Shown here: positions 1-11,578 of the stretch, piece after piece
Layout: each line of letters starts with the position of its first letter
Position numbering within the stretch: the stretch's first letter is position 1
The notes under the pieces: generated by a model
What the model was told of the DNA's origin: nothing
The model's database searches: none
What the model saw: the letters and a program-made list of their open reading frames with translations, nothing else
Assembly (NCBI GenBank): GCA_038503035.1
Contig: JAVSML010000955.1
Location: 129,364-193,363, forward strand
DNA length: 64,000 nucleotides
Reading direction: 5' to 3'
Origin: Crocodylus rhombifer
Lineage: Eukaryota > Chordata > Crocodylia > Crocodylidae
Translations under genes and position numbers: made by a program

Positions 1-1329
1 CTGCAGCAGCCTACCTCCTGTTGAGGGAGTGGAAAAGGCTTTGCTTGTTTGATGGAGTGCTACATCAGGAGGTGCAGTACCCAGAAAGACGGAAATATTG
101 GCAGCTGGTCCCTCAGAAGTATAAGACTCTTGCATTACAGGCCTTGCATGATGACTTTGGGCACATGGGGGTGGAGCACACCCTGGCTCTAGCCCGTGAG
201 CGGTTCTTTTGGCCCAAAATGGCTGAAGACGTAAGGACTAAATGCTCAAACTGTGATCAGTGTGTATGGAGAAAGACCCTGCCCACTCGAACTGCCTATC
301 TACACACCATCCAGAGCTCAAAACCCATGGAGCTCATGTGCATGGATTTCCTAGCCATAGAAGGGGAGGGGCACCGAAAGGGGAATGTGCTGATTGTGAC
401 AAACCACTTCACCCGATATGCCCAAGCCTTCTCTACGTGAGATCAAACAGCCAGAACAGTTGCCAAAGTACTGTGGGAAAAGTACTTCTCCATGTTTGGG
501 CTGCCCGCAAGAATCCACTCCGATCAGGGGCGAGATTTTGAGAGCCGGTTGTTGTGTGAAATACTGACAGTGGCTGGCATACAGAAATCAAGAATTACAC
601 CCTACCACCCCCAAGGGGATTCTGAACCTGAGTGCTTCAATTGCACTCTCTTGAATATGCTGGGTACCCACCAGCAGGAACAGAAGGCTGCATGGAGCTA
701 GCATATCGCATACCTAGTGCGTGCCTACAACTCCATTAGGAATGATGCAACAGATCAGTCCATATTTACTCATGTTCGGGAGGGAGCACCAGTTACCCAT
801 AGATTTGTGCTTTGGGGTAGAACGAGTCTACCAACAACATTTGACTCATGGTCAATATGCACAATGGCTTTGGGACCGTCTCCGTCGTGCGTACCGACTG
901 GCAGACGAAACTGCTGGAAGAAACCAGCAATGCCATAAGCAGCTTTATGATGCTCATGTGGGTGAGCAAGGGTTACAAGAAGGAGACCGGGTGCTGCTGC
1001 AAAACCTGAGGCTAAATGGGAGACACAAAATCTCTGATCGGTGGCGGGCTGAACCCTATACAGTGGTGCAACAACGGGGAGACTTCCCAGTATACAAAAT
1101 ATCCCCTGAGTCTGGACCGGGTCAAAGTCATGTGGTCCGCCAGAACCTCCTGCTGCCTATTGGAGAATTGGTGGGGCCCCTCCACCTGAGAGAGAGCCAC
1201 GAGAAGAGAGGCCTAGGTCTCCCGGTAGAAGGATGCCTTGTGCCACCCAACCGGCAGTTGTACCTGCAGCTCCCCTGGAGATCTCGGACTCTGACAGGTA
1301 GTACCCTGCTGACTTTCATCCAGACTTAG
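1..1329 (+). pseudogene. Ty3/gypsy-like retrotransposon integrase, broken, 5' part outside window
   Basis: Integrase of an LTR retrotransposon, which would insert the element's cDNA into the host genome. Seen: the frame is open from base 3 and already inside pol. A zinc-binding HHCC module is visible (His in the HDDFGHMG segment near 148-170, CxxC near 246-260). The catalytic core has one Asp in CMDFLA (about 340), a second in HSDQGRDF (about 520) and a Glu-containing GDSEPECFN (about 620). A C-terminal DRVLLQN-type region lies near 990-1010, and the frame stops at 1329. Breaks: in-frame TGA at 438-440 (a likely CpG decay of an Arg codon), in-frame TAG at 699-701, and a frameshift near 757-761. 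Gag, protease and reverse transcriptase would lie upstream of the window. A related gypsy-like lineage or a domesticated integrase is possible, but the stops argue for a dead copy. Confidence 0.85.
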
Positions 1330-1728
1330 GACCTGCCACTCCTTGGGCTGAAGGGGAGATGGGGACTGCTGCTCGTGCGGCCCTGCCTGACAAGACCAAA
1401 GGAGAAAACATCCCCAGGCCTTTACCTGCCAGTGGGGCAGACTCCTCCAGTGAGAGGGAATCTGAGCCGCCGAGGCCCTCATAGAGTCCTGACCCAGACC
1501 TCACCCCACAACCAAGGCGGGAGCTTTGGCCAGTCTGTCGCTTCACCAGGGATGATGAAGGGTTCCGCGGGGGAGGATGGGACGGGCTAGCTGGCAGTGA
1601 CCAGGCCCAGGTGTTTTGAAAGGGCAAAAGATGATTGGAGGACTTGGGATTCCTTTTCCTCACCAATCAGGCCCCAGAGACTCACCCCCCCCCTTGTCCC
1701 AATTGGCCCCTTGGGTCACCTGGAGGGG

Positions 1729-1737
1729 GATAAAAGG
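1729..1737 (+). promoter_or_regulatory. TATA-like box of gypsy LTR
   Basis: GATAAAAGG about 60-100 bp downstream of an inverted pair of CCAAT boxes (1632-1638, 1663-1669), in the probable LTR of the gypsy-like element. The arrangement fits a polymerase II promoter; activity is inferred only. Confidence 0.4.
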
Positions 1738-2107
1738 GGCAGCGTGGGCTGACTCAGGGAGAGACCAGCCAGGGACAACAAGGAAGGAACTTTACAGAGC
1801 TGGTAAGAGCTGAGCCAGCGGGGCAGGACCAGTGCCCCAGAAATGCCTGAAAGAGCAGGGACCTGCAGGCAGCAGTGGGACCCTCAGCAGCGCGGCGTGC
1901 GGCCTGCAGGAGAGGCTTCCCATGGGGCTCCAGGATCCCCAAGGGGAGGCTGCAGCCAGCAGGAGAGGCTCTCCCAGCTCCAGGAAAGATCTGAGCAGAG
2001 ACCTGAGAAGTTCCCAGCTCTGCTTCCAGCTCCTCCAATCAGAGACCAGGCAGCTCAATGTGAGGCCAGGCTCCGGGAAGGTCAAGACCCCTAGCAGGGT
2101 GGAGTAA

Positions 2108-2180
2108 TACCACCAGTGGTGGCTGTGTGGCAGCTTTTTCTGCCTACCACGTGGGAGATTTGGGTTCAAATCCCAGCTGC
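2108..2180 (+). repeat. tRNA-like segment with perfect B box
   Basis: GGTTCAAATCC at 2163-2173 matches the polymerase III B box, and it sits in a T-arm-like hairpin (stem 2160-2164/2172-2176, 7-base loop). A second hairpin (stem 2129-2133/2140-2144, 6-base loop) lies where an anticodon arm could be. No complete acceptor stem or clean A box is visible, so this is not called as a functional tRNA. It may be a tRNA-derived SINE remnant inside the gypsy tail, or chance. Confidence 0.3.
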
Positions 2181-2621
2181 GATGACTTGGGGTGAGTCCG
2201 ATAATAAGCAAATCATCTTGCAGTGGAAAGGGGCCATTGTGTTTTCTCCCCCTCCAGGTACCAAGGCCCTATGTTTCCTTGTCATTTAACATTTTGCATT
2301 TTGCGCCTTTTGTATATTTCACCAACCCGTATTATTTGTTCTGCTGTTTGAGCTTCATATTTTGTTAACCCTGTTTTGTCAGTGATTGTTAACCCTGTTT
2401 TGTTGAATCCTGCCCCCCTTGGGGTGTTGTAGTGTCCACTATACCCTCTGATGTATGCCTGTTATGTTCTCAGTACTAAAAGGTATATGGTTAAGTCCCC
2501 ATTGGTGGTCTGGCTCTGCTCTACAGGGGAGGAGTCCCTACATCTCCCACAGCACTTGTGCACCTGCTTTGATCCCTTCAATTGGAAAGGGGGTAACTTT
2601 TGGAGTACCACCCAGGTTACA

Positions 2622-3604
2622 CCCTCCTGGTGCTGGCTGGGGAGGCTGGGTGGACCCTGCAGTGCTGGGGGTGAGAGGGGCACATGCTCGCCTCTTCTTC
2701 CTGCTCCACTGCCCCCACAGCTGAATATGCACACATGCACACACAGAGGCATGCACACAGACACAGGTGTGCACTGTAGTCTCACTCACTCTTTGCACAT
2801 AGACACATGCTCTTTCTGCCATGAACACAGACACACACAGACAGACACAGAGACACAAAGAGACAGACATACACACCCAGATGCACACTTTCCCCTCTCA
2901 GGACCTCCTCCCTCCCCCACTCTTGATCACACGGAGACAGCCCCCTGCCCACCCCCCACCCAAGCCACCCACAGCTCTATCTAGCTCCCCATCCTGGCCC
3001 TATTACACTTACCCATAGGGACCCACTGCCCAGCTTTGTCCTTTGTGGCTGTGCACACACATGGGGCAGAGCTAAGTTGGAAGCACCACACTGTGTCCCT
3101 GAGGGCAGGTGGCAGTGCTGGGCAGGTGGCAGTGCTGGGCAGGGGGGAGGGCTCAGATGAATTGGGGGGGTGGGCTATGGCTGGTCCCTCAAGGCCTCCC
3201 AGTGTTGCTCCCTACCCGCCCACAGAGGCACAGTGTGGTGTGCCCGGCCTGGCCCTGTCCCCCTGCCCCACATTGGTGGAGGGATTCCACTTCTGGCTCT
3301 TGAAGAATCTGAGATAAATATTATCCTTTCTAGTAGCTTTTCCATTTTAGTGGCTGTAAGGGCCTTGTTTGGTCCCTCTATTGCATCTGCTGATAGTAGT
3401 GGTAGTGTGGGGCTTTATCAGGTATTTAGAATGAGCTATTTGTAGAACTGCCGCCTGATCAGCATGTCATTTTTAGTCCTGAGTTATGTGCAGTGTCCAC
3501 TATTCACTGACCCCCTTTTTTTTTCTGAAGGTGCATTTTTTCCATATTTGTGACTAACTTGAGACAGGCTTTGCAACTGGAATGAATGAATTCAAGACCC
3601 TTCA
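2622..3604. other. Non-genic; CA/GACA-rich and GC-rich low complexity
   Basis: About 2720-2890 is rich in ACACAC, ACAGAC and AGACAC steps. A 17-bp unit is perfectly duplicated at 3104-3120 and 3121-3137. Frames in this stretch are products of the repeat composition. No gene is seen. Confidence 0.6.
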
Positions 3605-3647
3605 CTCTGCCTGTCTAAAGTGATTCTATCACTTTAGATAGGCAGAG
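3605..3647. repeat. 19-bp arm hairpin
   Basis: Arms 3605-3623 and 3629-3647 are reverse complements with a single mismatch (a G-U pair in RNA) around a 5-base loop. It resembles a small MITE core or a pre-miRNA-like stem; neither is established. Confidence 0.6.
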
Positions 3648-6600
3648 TTCTGTGATTCTATTTTGCTTTTGCTGTGTTAGGATCATCATTCATCTTTGAA
3701 GGGTGCTTGTGTCTTTCATTTTCAGCAAAGAGTACAGACCTCCTTTATTCTCAGGGCATATATTTAATGGCAGCTTTGATGAAGAAAGTGAAAGCCAGTG
3801 GTTGTTTTCTGGAATCCGTTTTTGTAAGATATGCTCCATCAGTAGTTTTAGTGGTATGTGCAATCTGGTTTACTTTTGTGGAAATTCCACAGTGGTTTTC
3901 ACATTTAATAAACATGATGCTATTATTACATGTTATTGATAAATACAACAAAGGTCATCAAAGAGACATTGACTTACTGATCTCTGTATGATTAACAATA
4001 TGGAATTGGCTAAGTCTTTATCTGGGACAAATAAAACACTGAGATCTACCAACATAATGTGACAGGCCTTCCACATTCTCAAGGGGAATAATATTGATGA
4101 TGTTATATACGAAATTCATACTTTAGCATTAGGTGAAGTTTTCTTCTATGTTAAGTGTAATGTTTTCAAAGTGGTAAAGTTTGTCAAATTTTTGCTTTCC
4201 TTCTTTCAAAGAACTTTACAAATGTAAAATGAATATGGATTCATATTGAGACATTTTGCATAGCATTGAAATATAATGGAGTGAAATGGTTTGATTCATC
4301 TGTACTTACTTTCTTTGATACTAGATATTTTTTAACAAAATCACTAACTCATTATACTTCTTTCTTTTTTTTAAACACCAACGCTAACTGTCAATTTAAG
4401 TAACATTAGTAAGCTGCAGACCAATTTCTATAATATATCCTTTGAATATTACATCACAATATATTGTGGGTACATGAAACCATACAAGCTTTGGGCAAAT
4501 GGTTTCTTTAATAATCCAGGGACACCTCCAATTACTATATCCATGTGGTGCCGCTGAGTGTATAAATCTTTAAAAAAGATAATGAAAACATGGTTAGCTT
4601 ATAACAGTATTCCTCTGACTAAATCACTCTTTTGAACCAATTCATTCAAAAGCAAAAGAAATTTTAATCAAGGCCCTTTTTTTGGTCAAACTATTGCTTT
4701 CCCTGCAAGACTTATTTAATTTTAATTATGTAATAATGTGCTTAATAACAATAATTGGGTTTTAATGAAAATCTTGTCTGAGTAAAGGCTTCAAGGGAGA
4801 TCTTGAAATTCTTTTTAATGCCAAATATAGATATAGCACATAATGTAGTTTTACCATGTAGCCTTTAGCAAAAGAATCTGTTATTACAGTGTTGCTCATT
4901 TTCTTTCCATAAAATAATTTTGTGTATGAGTGATTTGTACTTTGTAAGTACTATCCTATGCTTCATGGGGAAAAAAGTGTCATTGACTTATTAACTTTAA
5001 TTTTAAAAAAAAATCAAATTGCATTACTGTTGTTACTGCTTATTGTGTCCCACATCTGGTCAGAATCCTTTTTCTACCTTGGAAAATCGAGATAGTCCAT
5101 TTAGACTTAAAACTCCTTTGTCTTAGTTCGTGAGGGCATTAAATTTGCTGGCCAAAATGCAGAAGAGAAACACAGCTGTATATGGGAGCCTCTGGGGCTT
5201 CGTTGAAAGGTGAACAAAATCGGGGTCCTCTCCTATAGGCTTTTCCAAATATGGGTTAGGTTTAAAATGAGAGAGGAAAGAAGAATTATTGAGAATTTGA
5301 GGGGTAGTAAGAGAGGTGAGGGAGGAAGGGAGAGGGTTCTTTTGAATGCAAAGATATCTGAACCTTTACAGGGTTGTCTAAAATGAATCGGGTTGCTAAG
5401 ATGGCTGATCTGACATCCACTGAGACAAGTGGAAAAAGCTCTTACTGCCTTCAATGATGGAGGATTGGGGATGAATCCTGTGTCATTTAATTCCTTAATG
5501 TTTTACATATCTTCCACTGAATGAATGGACAGTAGTTATCAAATGAACACAAATAGTAGGCTTTGTTCCTAACTCTTGTTCTGTTTTAATGGAATTTCCT
5601 TGATCAATATTAAAATGTGTAAGTGATTTATAAACTGGAGTCCATAAGGATAATTAATGACGATGCCGTACTATTTTTCACTTGGAAGAGATAGAAAAAC
5701 ACATGAAACTACTTGCTTGGGTGGGCACATATCTGAGATGCTAAGATTGCACTGTTCATGCTTGTTTACATTTGGTTACCATTGAAGTAAATTGAATCTC
5801 CTCCATTGCATATATGCTTTGTGCTTCCCTGCCAGCTCAGGAGTAAAATGTCTGTTAAAAAGAAAACCCTTAAATTCAAGCCTGCTTAAAATACCAGAAT
5901 GCTTGGAATCAAAACACTTTCTGAAGCATAATGAAAACAAAGTAGAAAACCTCTACCTACTCCTTGAAGTTCCACAAGCAATCCTAAAGAGCCCTATGTT
6001 CTTTGTGAGACAATTACAGGGAGGCTTGCTGTCCCTAAATATAACATTTTCATTTTGAAATTCTTTTACTTGAATGCTGCAGCTTAACAGGCAAGATATA
6101 CTGTTTAGTCACAAAACAACGATGAATCTTTTTTTGTTTCACACTTAGGTCATGGAGAAATGTTTGCTAAAGTGCTACCAAAATTAATACTTGAATACAG
6201 AACATATATATGTTAGAAAAAAAAAATCACATCATGGCATATTAACTAAAGCTGGGGGACTAAATAACTCTTAGAGTTGTATTTTCTGCAAGTTATACAA
6301 ATATGTTGCTTTGTTTCAGAGCCTCAAAAGTTGTCACTGAGCCACATTTATTCCTTTTACAACTCTACTGAGGTTAATGGAACTAAGAATATATTAATGT
6401 ACTATTTTGGTTATAGGTATCTTTCTCCCTTGGGTCTAGCACAGTGCTGACTGTTCCTAGGGTGCTTTTACACTGCCTTTGTGTCACATCAAAGAGTACT
6501 ACTGTGAAGCATGTCCCATCCCCATATTCTTTGTTTATTCATGCCAACTCCTGAAAATTGCCCGATGAAGTCATCTTAGAGTATCCCTGAGTATGTGCCT

Positions 6601-6902
6601 GGTGCTGTTCACTTTGGATGCTTATTAGCATGTTTAGCTACATTTTCTCCTTTCTGGGAGTTTTAAATGCAGAAAACTCTTATGACCCATAGACATAATC
6701 TACGTAAGTAAAGTTCTCTTTGACCACATGAACTACCTCCATTTCTGAGCCTAAGTCAGTGTACCCCCACAAGTGCATACATGCATTTCCCTGGAGACAA
6801 ATATCAGCAGCACATATTTGTGCTGCTGCTAGTTGTCCCTGGGGAACACTCCTGCATGTGTGCTCTGGTGTGTGGCATATTGCCCCAGGTGGGGTAGGAG
6901 AG
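3648..6902. other. AT-rich unique sequence, no gene seen
   Basis: Short open frames only, with no domain, no convincing exon structure and no clear repeat boundaries. A frame at 3674-3991 has an AG at 3722 and a GTAAGA near 3824 that could be splice sites, but two frames are open across it and neither is recognisable. Confidence 0.5.
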
Positions 6903-6932
6903 GCTGGGGCCAGCACCTGAGCTGGCCCCAGC
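6903..6932. repeat. Perfect 12-bp GC-rich hairpin
   Basis: GCTGGGGCCAGC at 6903-6914 is perfectly complementary to 6921-6932 around a 6-base loop, in a locally GC-rich patch within AT-rich DNA. It may be the centre of an old palindromic transposon. Confidence 0.65.
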
Positions 6933-9210
6933 AGCCTTATTTGGGGTCCTGGGGGCTTCCCAGGGCTGCAGCAGCACTGATCAAGGCCCATGGAACTTAG
7001 CCAGCGGCTGGAGCATGGCTTTGGCTAGTCAGGCTGTGGTTTCAAGTGACGCATACTGCAGCAATATGTGCCATGCTGCTTTTTTTCCTTCATGCTTTTC
7101 TTAGATACCAGAAGTTCCTGGTATGTAATTTTGTCTCTGTGCACAGAAAACCTATTCACGTGCGCCATGCATGTGCATTTTTCAACATATCAAAAACCTT
7201 TGAGGTGCTGGAAAGCACACATTCCCACTTAGGAGGACACAGCCAGCATGTCTCTGCACCTCTTTCATCCTTAAGCTACCTGATTGGCAAATTAGCATCC
7301 CTAAGCCTAAGTCCTCTGAAGGATCTGACCCAGGAGGCATGCACAGAAAACACTTAAAGTAAAAACCCATAGCCACTTTTTTTCAGAAATGAGGACAACT
7401 GTGGGGTGTCTACATTTTATCTAGTCTAATGTTTAGAACATTTGCCCAGAAAGTGTAAGTAATGGGTCTTAGGCTCTCCTCAGACTCCAGGCTTTTGAAG
7501 CCTTCTAGTTCCCAGGATAGTGCTGCAACCACCAGTTATAGGCTAGACTGGAGTAATAGAGGCACACTCTAGTCCTCCAGAAGCTCTGTCACTGCATAGA
7601 AAGAATGCAAGATGCATAGGTCCTGGAAAAATATACAGGGAGCATGGTTTTACAGACTAAGTATGAAGAAATGGTTCTGCTGCCTACATTTTGGTGAGAA
7701 TTTCAAGCTATGATGCCTAGTCCCACAGTCATTTGAATCCAGGAAAGAAAAGGGAATTCAGACATACCCTTCATTGGCATTTCCTAATGGTTGGCTTAGT
7801 TGCCTTTTTTCATAGTATACTCTTGTTGTTATGAATCCCATTCTTAGCCACTGTCTCCATATTCTGTAGAGGAAGTTCAAGCACCTAATATAAATATATT
7901 AATTCTGCTCCCAGAGCTGAGCTCCTGCAAGGTAGGTGTGGTGACTTTTATAACCACCATACTGAAGTCCACTGCATCATCACCCATTTCTTCTGGACTC
8001 TTTGGATAATTCTCTGTTGATTCTAGGACACTATATAGGGAGGGTTGGAAAGGAATTGGGGAACAAATATGATATGAGGTTAACACACTGCTATCCAAAA
8101 AAGCTTAGGACAGTGGTACTATTACACACTGTAAGTGGTTTCTGGGGCAACTATTCGGAACAGATATAGCACTGACGTTTCTTTTTGAGATTTTTATTGG
8201 GAGTAGGACAAGTGTAGAGATATGGCTGATACAGAGAGAGGCCCAGGCCCTAATGTTACTTTTTCTCAAGATCCACACACATCCTAAGGTTTTAAGTTTG
8301 CAGGGTGGCACTGATAGACCAACTGGAGAGACATACTTGCCATTATTTCCTTCAGTCTCTTTTTTTATCACTTTGCTTAAAGAAGAGCTACTGCTCCCAG
8401 AACAGTCATCAATATCACTGTATTGTGCTATTAGCATATATGGTTTTGAACAGTGATTAAAGAATATTGTAGACGTTTTTGTTGTTTTTCATTTTGTTTA
8501 TCATAAAGTTGCAGTAAAATTTGACAGCTGTATTTTGATATTTCTTCTTTTTTTGTTTTGTTTTATTTTCTTTCCTGTATCTGTTAGAGGCACAAAGGAA
8601 AATAAAAACAACACACAAATCTTCCTGAGTTGTGTATATATATAGCACAGTAAAATTAAAGGTGTTTGCTGTGACAGACTGAGGATATGTCTGGGTCAAA
8701 TCATGAACACCTTCTTGTTTTGTGATTTCTGTTTTTAACAGCAAACTTCATACTAGATTAAGGGAGCCAGTGGAAAAAAAAAACATCTAATGTAGAAAGA
8801 ATCCTTTTCATGCTGAGTTTTTGGACATCTTACAGAGAGTTACTGAGAGAGAGATGTCAGTGGTAACTTCTGTTGACCATGTTTTTCTACCTAAATGGTG
8901 GGTTTTCTTCTGGTAGAACCACTGAGTTTGAATAATCACTATCTACACAGAACATGGAGATGAGAAGGGCAGAGGACTAAGCAGAAGCAAAAGTGTAAAT
9001 CCCTTAGATGAAGCAAACATGCAAAATAAGGAAAGAGACTGTTCTGTGGATGTTCCTCTGAGCAAGGAGGCTTCTAACAACAATGAGAAGTATGTGGATA
9101 TATGGGAAGAAAAATATTGGAGAAATCCCACCAACACTTTAATGACTTCCATCAAAATGACCTTGAATACTCCACTCAGCAAATTCATTTCTTGGCGCCA
9201 CTGTGAAAGT
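6933..9210. other. Unique sequence, nothing assigned
   Basis: Both strands have only short frames without recognisable motifs. There is a poly-T/poly-A rich patch near 8540-8620. No gene or clear repeat seen. Confidence 0.5.
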
Positions 9211-9450
9211 GTGCAATGGCCATATCACCATATTTCCTCAGAAACCAATCAACTGATACCATATCTGCTCTGATCCTACCAACTGCGATGAACCACATCA
9301 GGGTTCTAAAACTGGTTTGGGATCTAAAACAGGATCCTTGATGTGTTCATTCCAGTTGGTAGGATTAGAACAGATATGGCTGTGACATAGAACTTGACTA
9401 GAGGATGGATCTAGTGGTATGCTGAGAAAATATGGTGCTGGTATGGCTCC
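9211..9450. mobile_element. Foldback (inverted-repeat) element
   Basis: A long imperfect inverted repeat. The inner arms 9258-9311 and about 9322-9380 match closely: both contain CCATATCTG, ATCCTACCAACTG and CACATCA in the same order when one is complemented. The outer parts also pair (about 9219-9240 with 9414-9440). The loop is only about 10 bases. This fits a MITE or foldback element; no TSD was resolved. Confidence 0.6.
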
Positions 9451-9599
9451 TCTTCTGTCTTCTTCTCCACACACAAATTGGGTTCAGATTGATTTCTAAA
9501 ATTGCATGAAACATGGGTAATTTCTGTCAGGCTTCCAGAAGCCAAACCTTACATGCAGTTCTAGATTTTACTATGAATATTTTGGACAGCTATAACAAG

Positions 9600-9820
9600 A
9601 CATAAGATGATAGGAAAGTACTGATGGAAGGGACTTCACAAGGTCCTCTAGTCCAGGCCCCAGTTCAAGACCAGATCATCCCTGACTAGATTCATAGCAG
9701 CCAAGTGTTTGTCTAACCTGCTCTTCAAAATTTCCAACTATGGTGACTCCACAAATTCTTTATGTTGCTGGTTCCAATGCATGGCCAGAAAGCTAATCTC
9801 CAACCTAAATTTCCTCTTCT
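9600..9820 (-). mobile_element. CR1 LINE 3' fragment, antisense (part 1)
   Basis: Read as the complement, this is the end of a CR1 LINE. On the plus strand it has the usual antisense order: the GGAAGGGAC and CTCTAGTCCA tail block, then GTGTTTGTCTAACCTGCTCTT, then the AACCTAAAT block. It stops at 9820, where a TIR element begins, and resumes at 10681. No open frame remains. Confidence 0.75.
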
Positions 9821-10680
9821 GGGCCAGAGACAGACATTATGCATAAATCAGTTTAAGTGATCAGAAACTGGTTTAAGCCTGTAACAGAAGAGATGTTCAG
9901 TGCACATAAACCAGTTTGAAAGTGGCTGAAACTGGTCTGAGATAAACCTGGTTGAATGAAGTATCAGACTTGACTGATTTGGGTCAAACTGGTTTATGTA
10001 AAGTCTGTCCCAGGCCCTTTGCTAGTTTAAGACAAACCAGACTCCCCCAGTATCCCAGCATGTTCTCTGGGCTGGGCAGGGTCTTTGCTCCACAGCAGGG
10101 CTGGCCCCTCCCCTCTTCTCCCTGGCTGGAGCTCAGCACAGACTTGCAGGCACAGAGCATTTGCTTGGCTTCTCCCTGTTAATCAGGGATTATTCCCAAT
10201 TCCCCTCTGCCTTCCTCAGATACCACAACATTACCTAGAAGACCACCCGCTGGCCATGGTCCATGCTCTAGGAGAGGACAGAGGAAGACAGGCTTTTGGA
10301 GCTAATCAACAGGTAGCTCAATGTCCTTCCTTGGAAGAGCTGTTTAAGAAGAGCTCCATTAGTTAATGGAGAAAGACTTTGTTTTCTTAATGAGTTGATA
10401 AACACCGAGTTAAGTATGATAAACAGTCCCTGCTGGGCAGCTCAGGAGTGAGCATCCTGCTGGGGCCTGGCCATGCCCCTTCCCCCAGCTCTGCCCTATG
10501 GAAGACAAGGGAAGGCTGCTCTAGGACTCCCAACTTCTAGCCAGAGCCACTGAAGGCATGTACCTGCATTTCTGAAATGTCTGTCTGGGTTACAAACTGA
10601 TTTAGCCTAGCCGGGTTAAACTAACTTGCCAAGACTGAATCAATTCAAGCTCAGGCTTTTTAAATGTCTGCCCCTAGCCC
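9821..10680. mobile_element. TIR DNA transposon (non-autonomous) inserted in CR1
   Basis: About 860 bp separating two collinear pieces of one CR1. The ends form an imperfect TIR: left GGGCCAGAGACAGACATT, right (complement) GGGCTAGGGGCAGACATT. The interior near both ends is full of AAACTGGTTT-like motifs in both orientations (9846-10030, 10590-10660). No transposase frame exists. The TSD was not resolved, so I cannot place it firmly in hAT or PIF/Harbinger. Confidence 0.7.
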
Positions 10681-10875
10681 TGTAGTTTGAGCCCATTGCT
10701 TCTAGTCCTGTCTGCTGAAGACACAGGAAAAAGCCCATCTGCACCCTCTCTGTAATTATGCTTCAAGTATTTGAAGTTTGTTATCAAATCCTCTCCTCAG
10801 TTTTGTCTTCTCCAGGCTAAATAATGCTTATTCTTTCAGCCTTTCCTCAAAAGGCATGCTTCCTAGGCCTCTATG
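10681..10875 (-). mobile_element. CR1 LINE fragment, antisense (part 2)
   Basis: Continues the CR1 interrupted at 9820: TTTGAGCCCATTGCTTCTAGTCCTG, then the AAATCCTCTCCTCAG and TCTTCTCCAGGCTAAATAA blocks, the antisense order typical of CR1 ORF2 C-terminal coding sequence. It fades out near 10875. Confidence 0.75.
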
Positions 10876-11570
10876 ACAGCATGAGACCAGAGTTTCCATG
10901 GAGACAAGACTCCAGCAGTGGTGGCAAGGCATGTGGCTGGGCAGGGAACTGCTCCAGGGCCAGAGCTGGAATCTTGTGGCAGTGACGGTGTGGTCCAGAG
11001 CCAGGGAAGTGCTGGGATAAAGGATTAGCAGCCAGATTTGGAAGAAGGAATAAAAGATTAGCAAAGCATTTTTTGTTTTTTAAACATCATTCACTTTTAC
11101 TCTTAAAAGAAGTTTGTGGGAGAAAATGCACGATCCCACCAGGTTCTGATCTCATTTTTCTGTTATATGAGAAGTCTGGTCAAGAAAAAGCAAACCAGGC
11201 CTTTTTTGTTGTAGGCAGAAGTTAGGGCAAGGTGGCACTTAAGCTGCAAAAAGACCCCTTTAATTTGAGGTGGTCTGGATTGATCCAAGTCAAAACTTGG
11301 AATAAAAGAAGTGTGACACAAGCCTTTATAGACATAGGCCTTCAAGCTGCATTGCAGAGAGAATCTGCAGCCTGACAGGTTTGTCCTTGGAAGGACTAGC
11401 AATTAACTTGAATCAGCTGATATTAACTTATGGGTATACACCGGATTGTCCCATCTCAAAAATGTTAGTACTTTTTATCTTTCATATATCACACATACTT
11501 ATAGTGGAGTAATGGACTGGCATGTCTAGGCCAGATCAAAAGGATTTTTCCTGAGAGAAATGCAACATCT
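10876..11570. other. No gene seen
   Basis: Unassigned sequence between a CR1 fragment and a hAT element. Only short frames without motifs. Confidence 0.5.
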
Positions 11571-11578
11571 GTTTACAC

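Larger units (their letters stand above)
1330..2621 (+). mobile_element. 3' non-coding region and probable 3' LTR of the gypsy-like element
   Basis: GC-rich sequence directly after the integrase stop, ending in GGTTACA at 2621. It is related to 36885-38636: both have inverted CCAAT boxes (here 1632-1638 and 1663-1669), a shared block with GAGCTGGT and GTGCCCCAGAA (about 1797-1845), and a similar end segment running from CCCACAGC through CTTCAATTG to the terminal GGTTAC. A TATA-like GATAAAAGG lies at 1729-1737, a sensible distance after the CCAAT boxes, so the LTR promoter is probably here and the LTR probably starts between 1330 and 1630. I cannot fix the 5' LTR boundary or a polypurine tract. 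A 15-bp motif TTAACCCTGTTTTGT occurs twice near 2364-2402. Confidence 0.6.

Noticed and set aside
2451..2984. 177-codon frame
   Set aside because: Driven by the CA/GACA repeat; no domain.
3674..3991. Possible exon with AG at 3722 and GTAAGA near 3824
   Set aside because: Two frames are open, neither recognisable, no partner exons; too weak to call.
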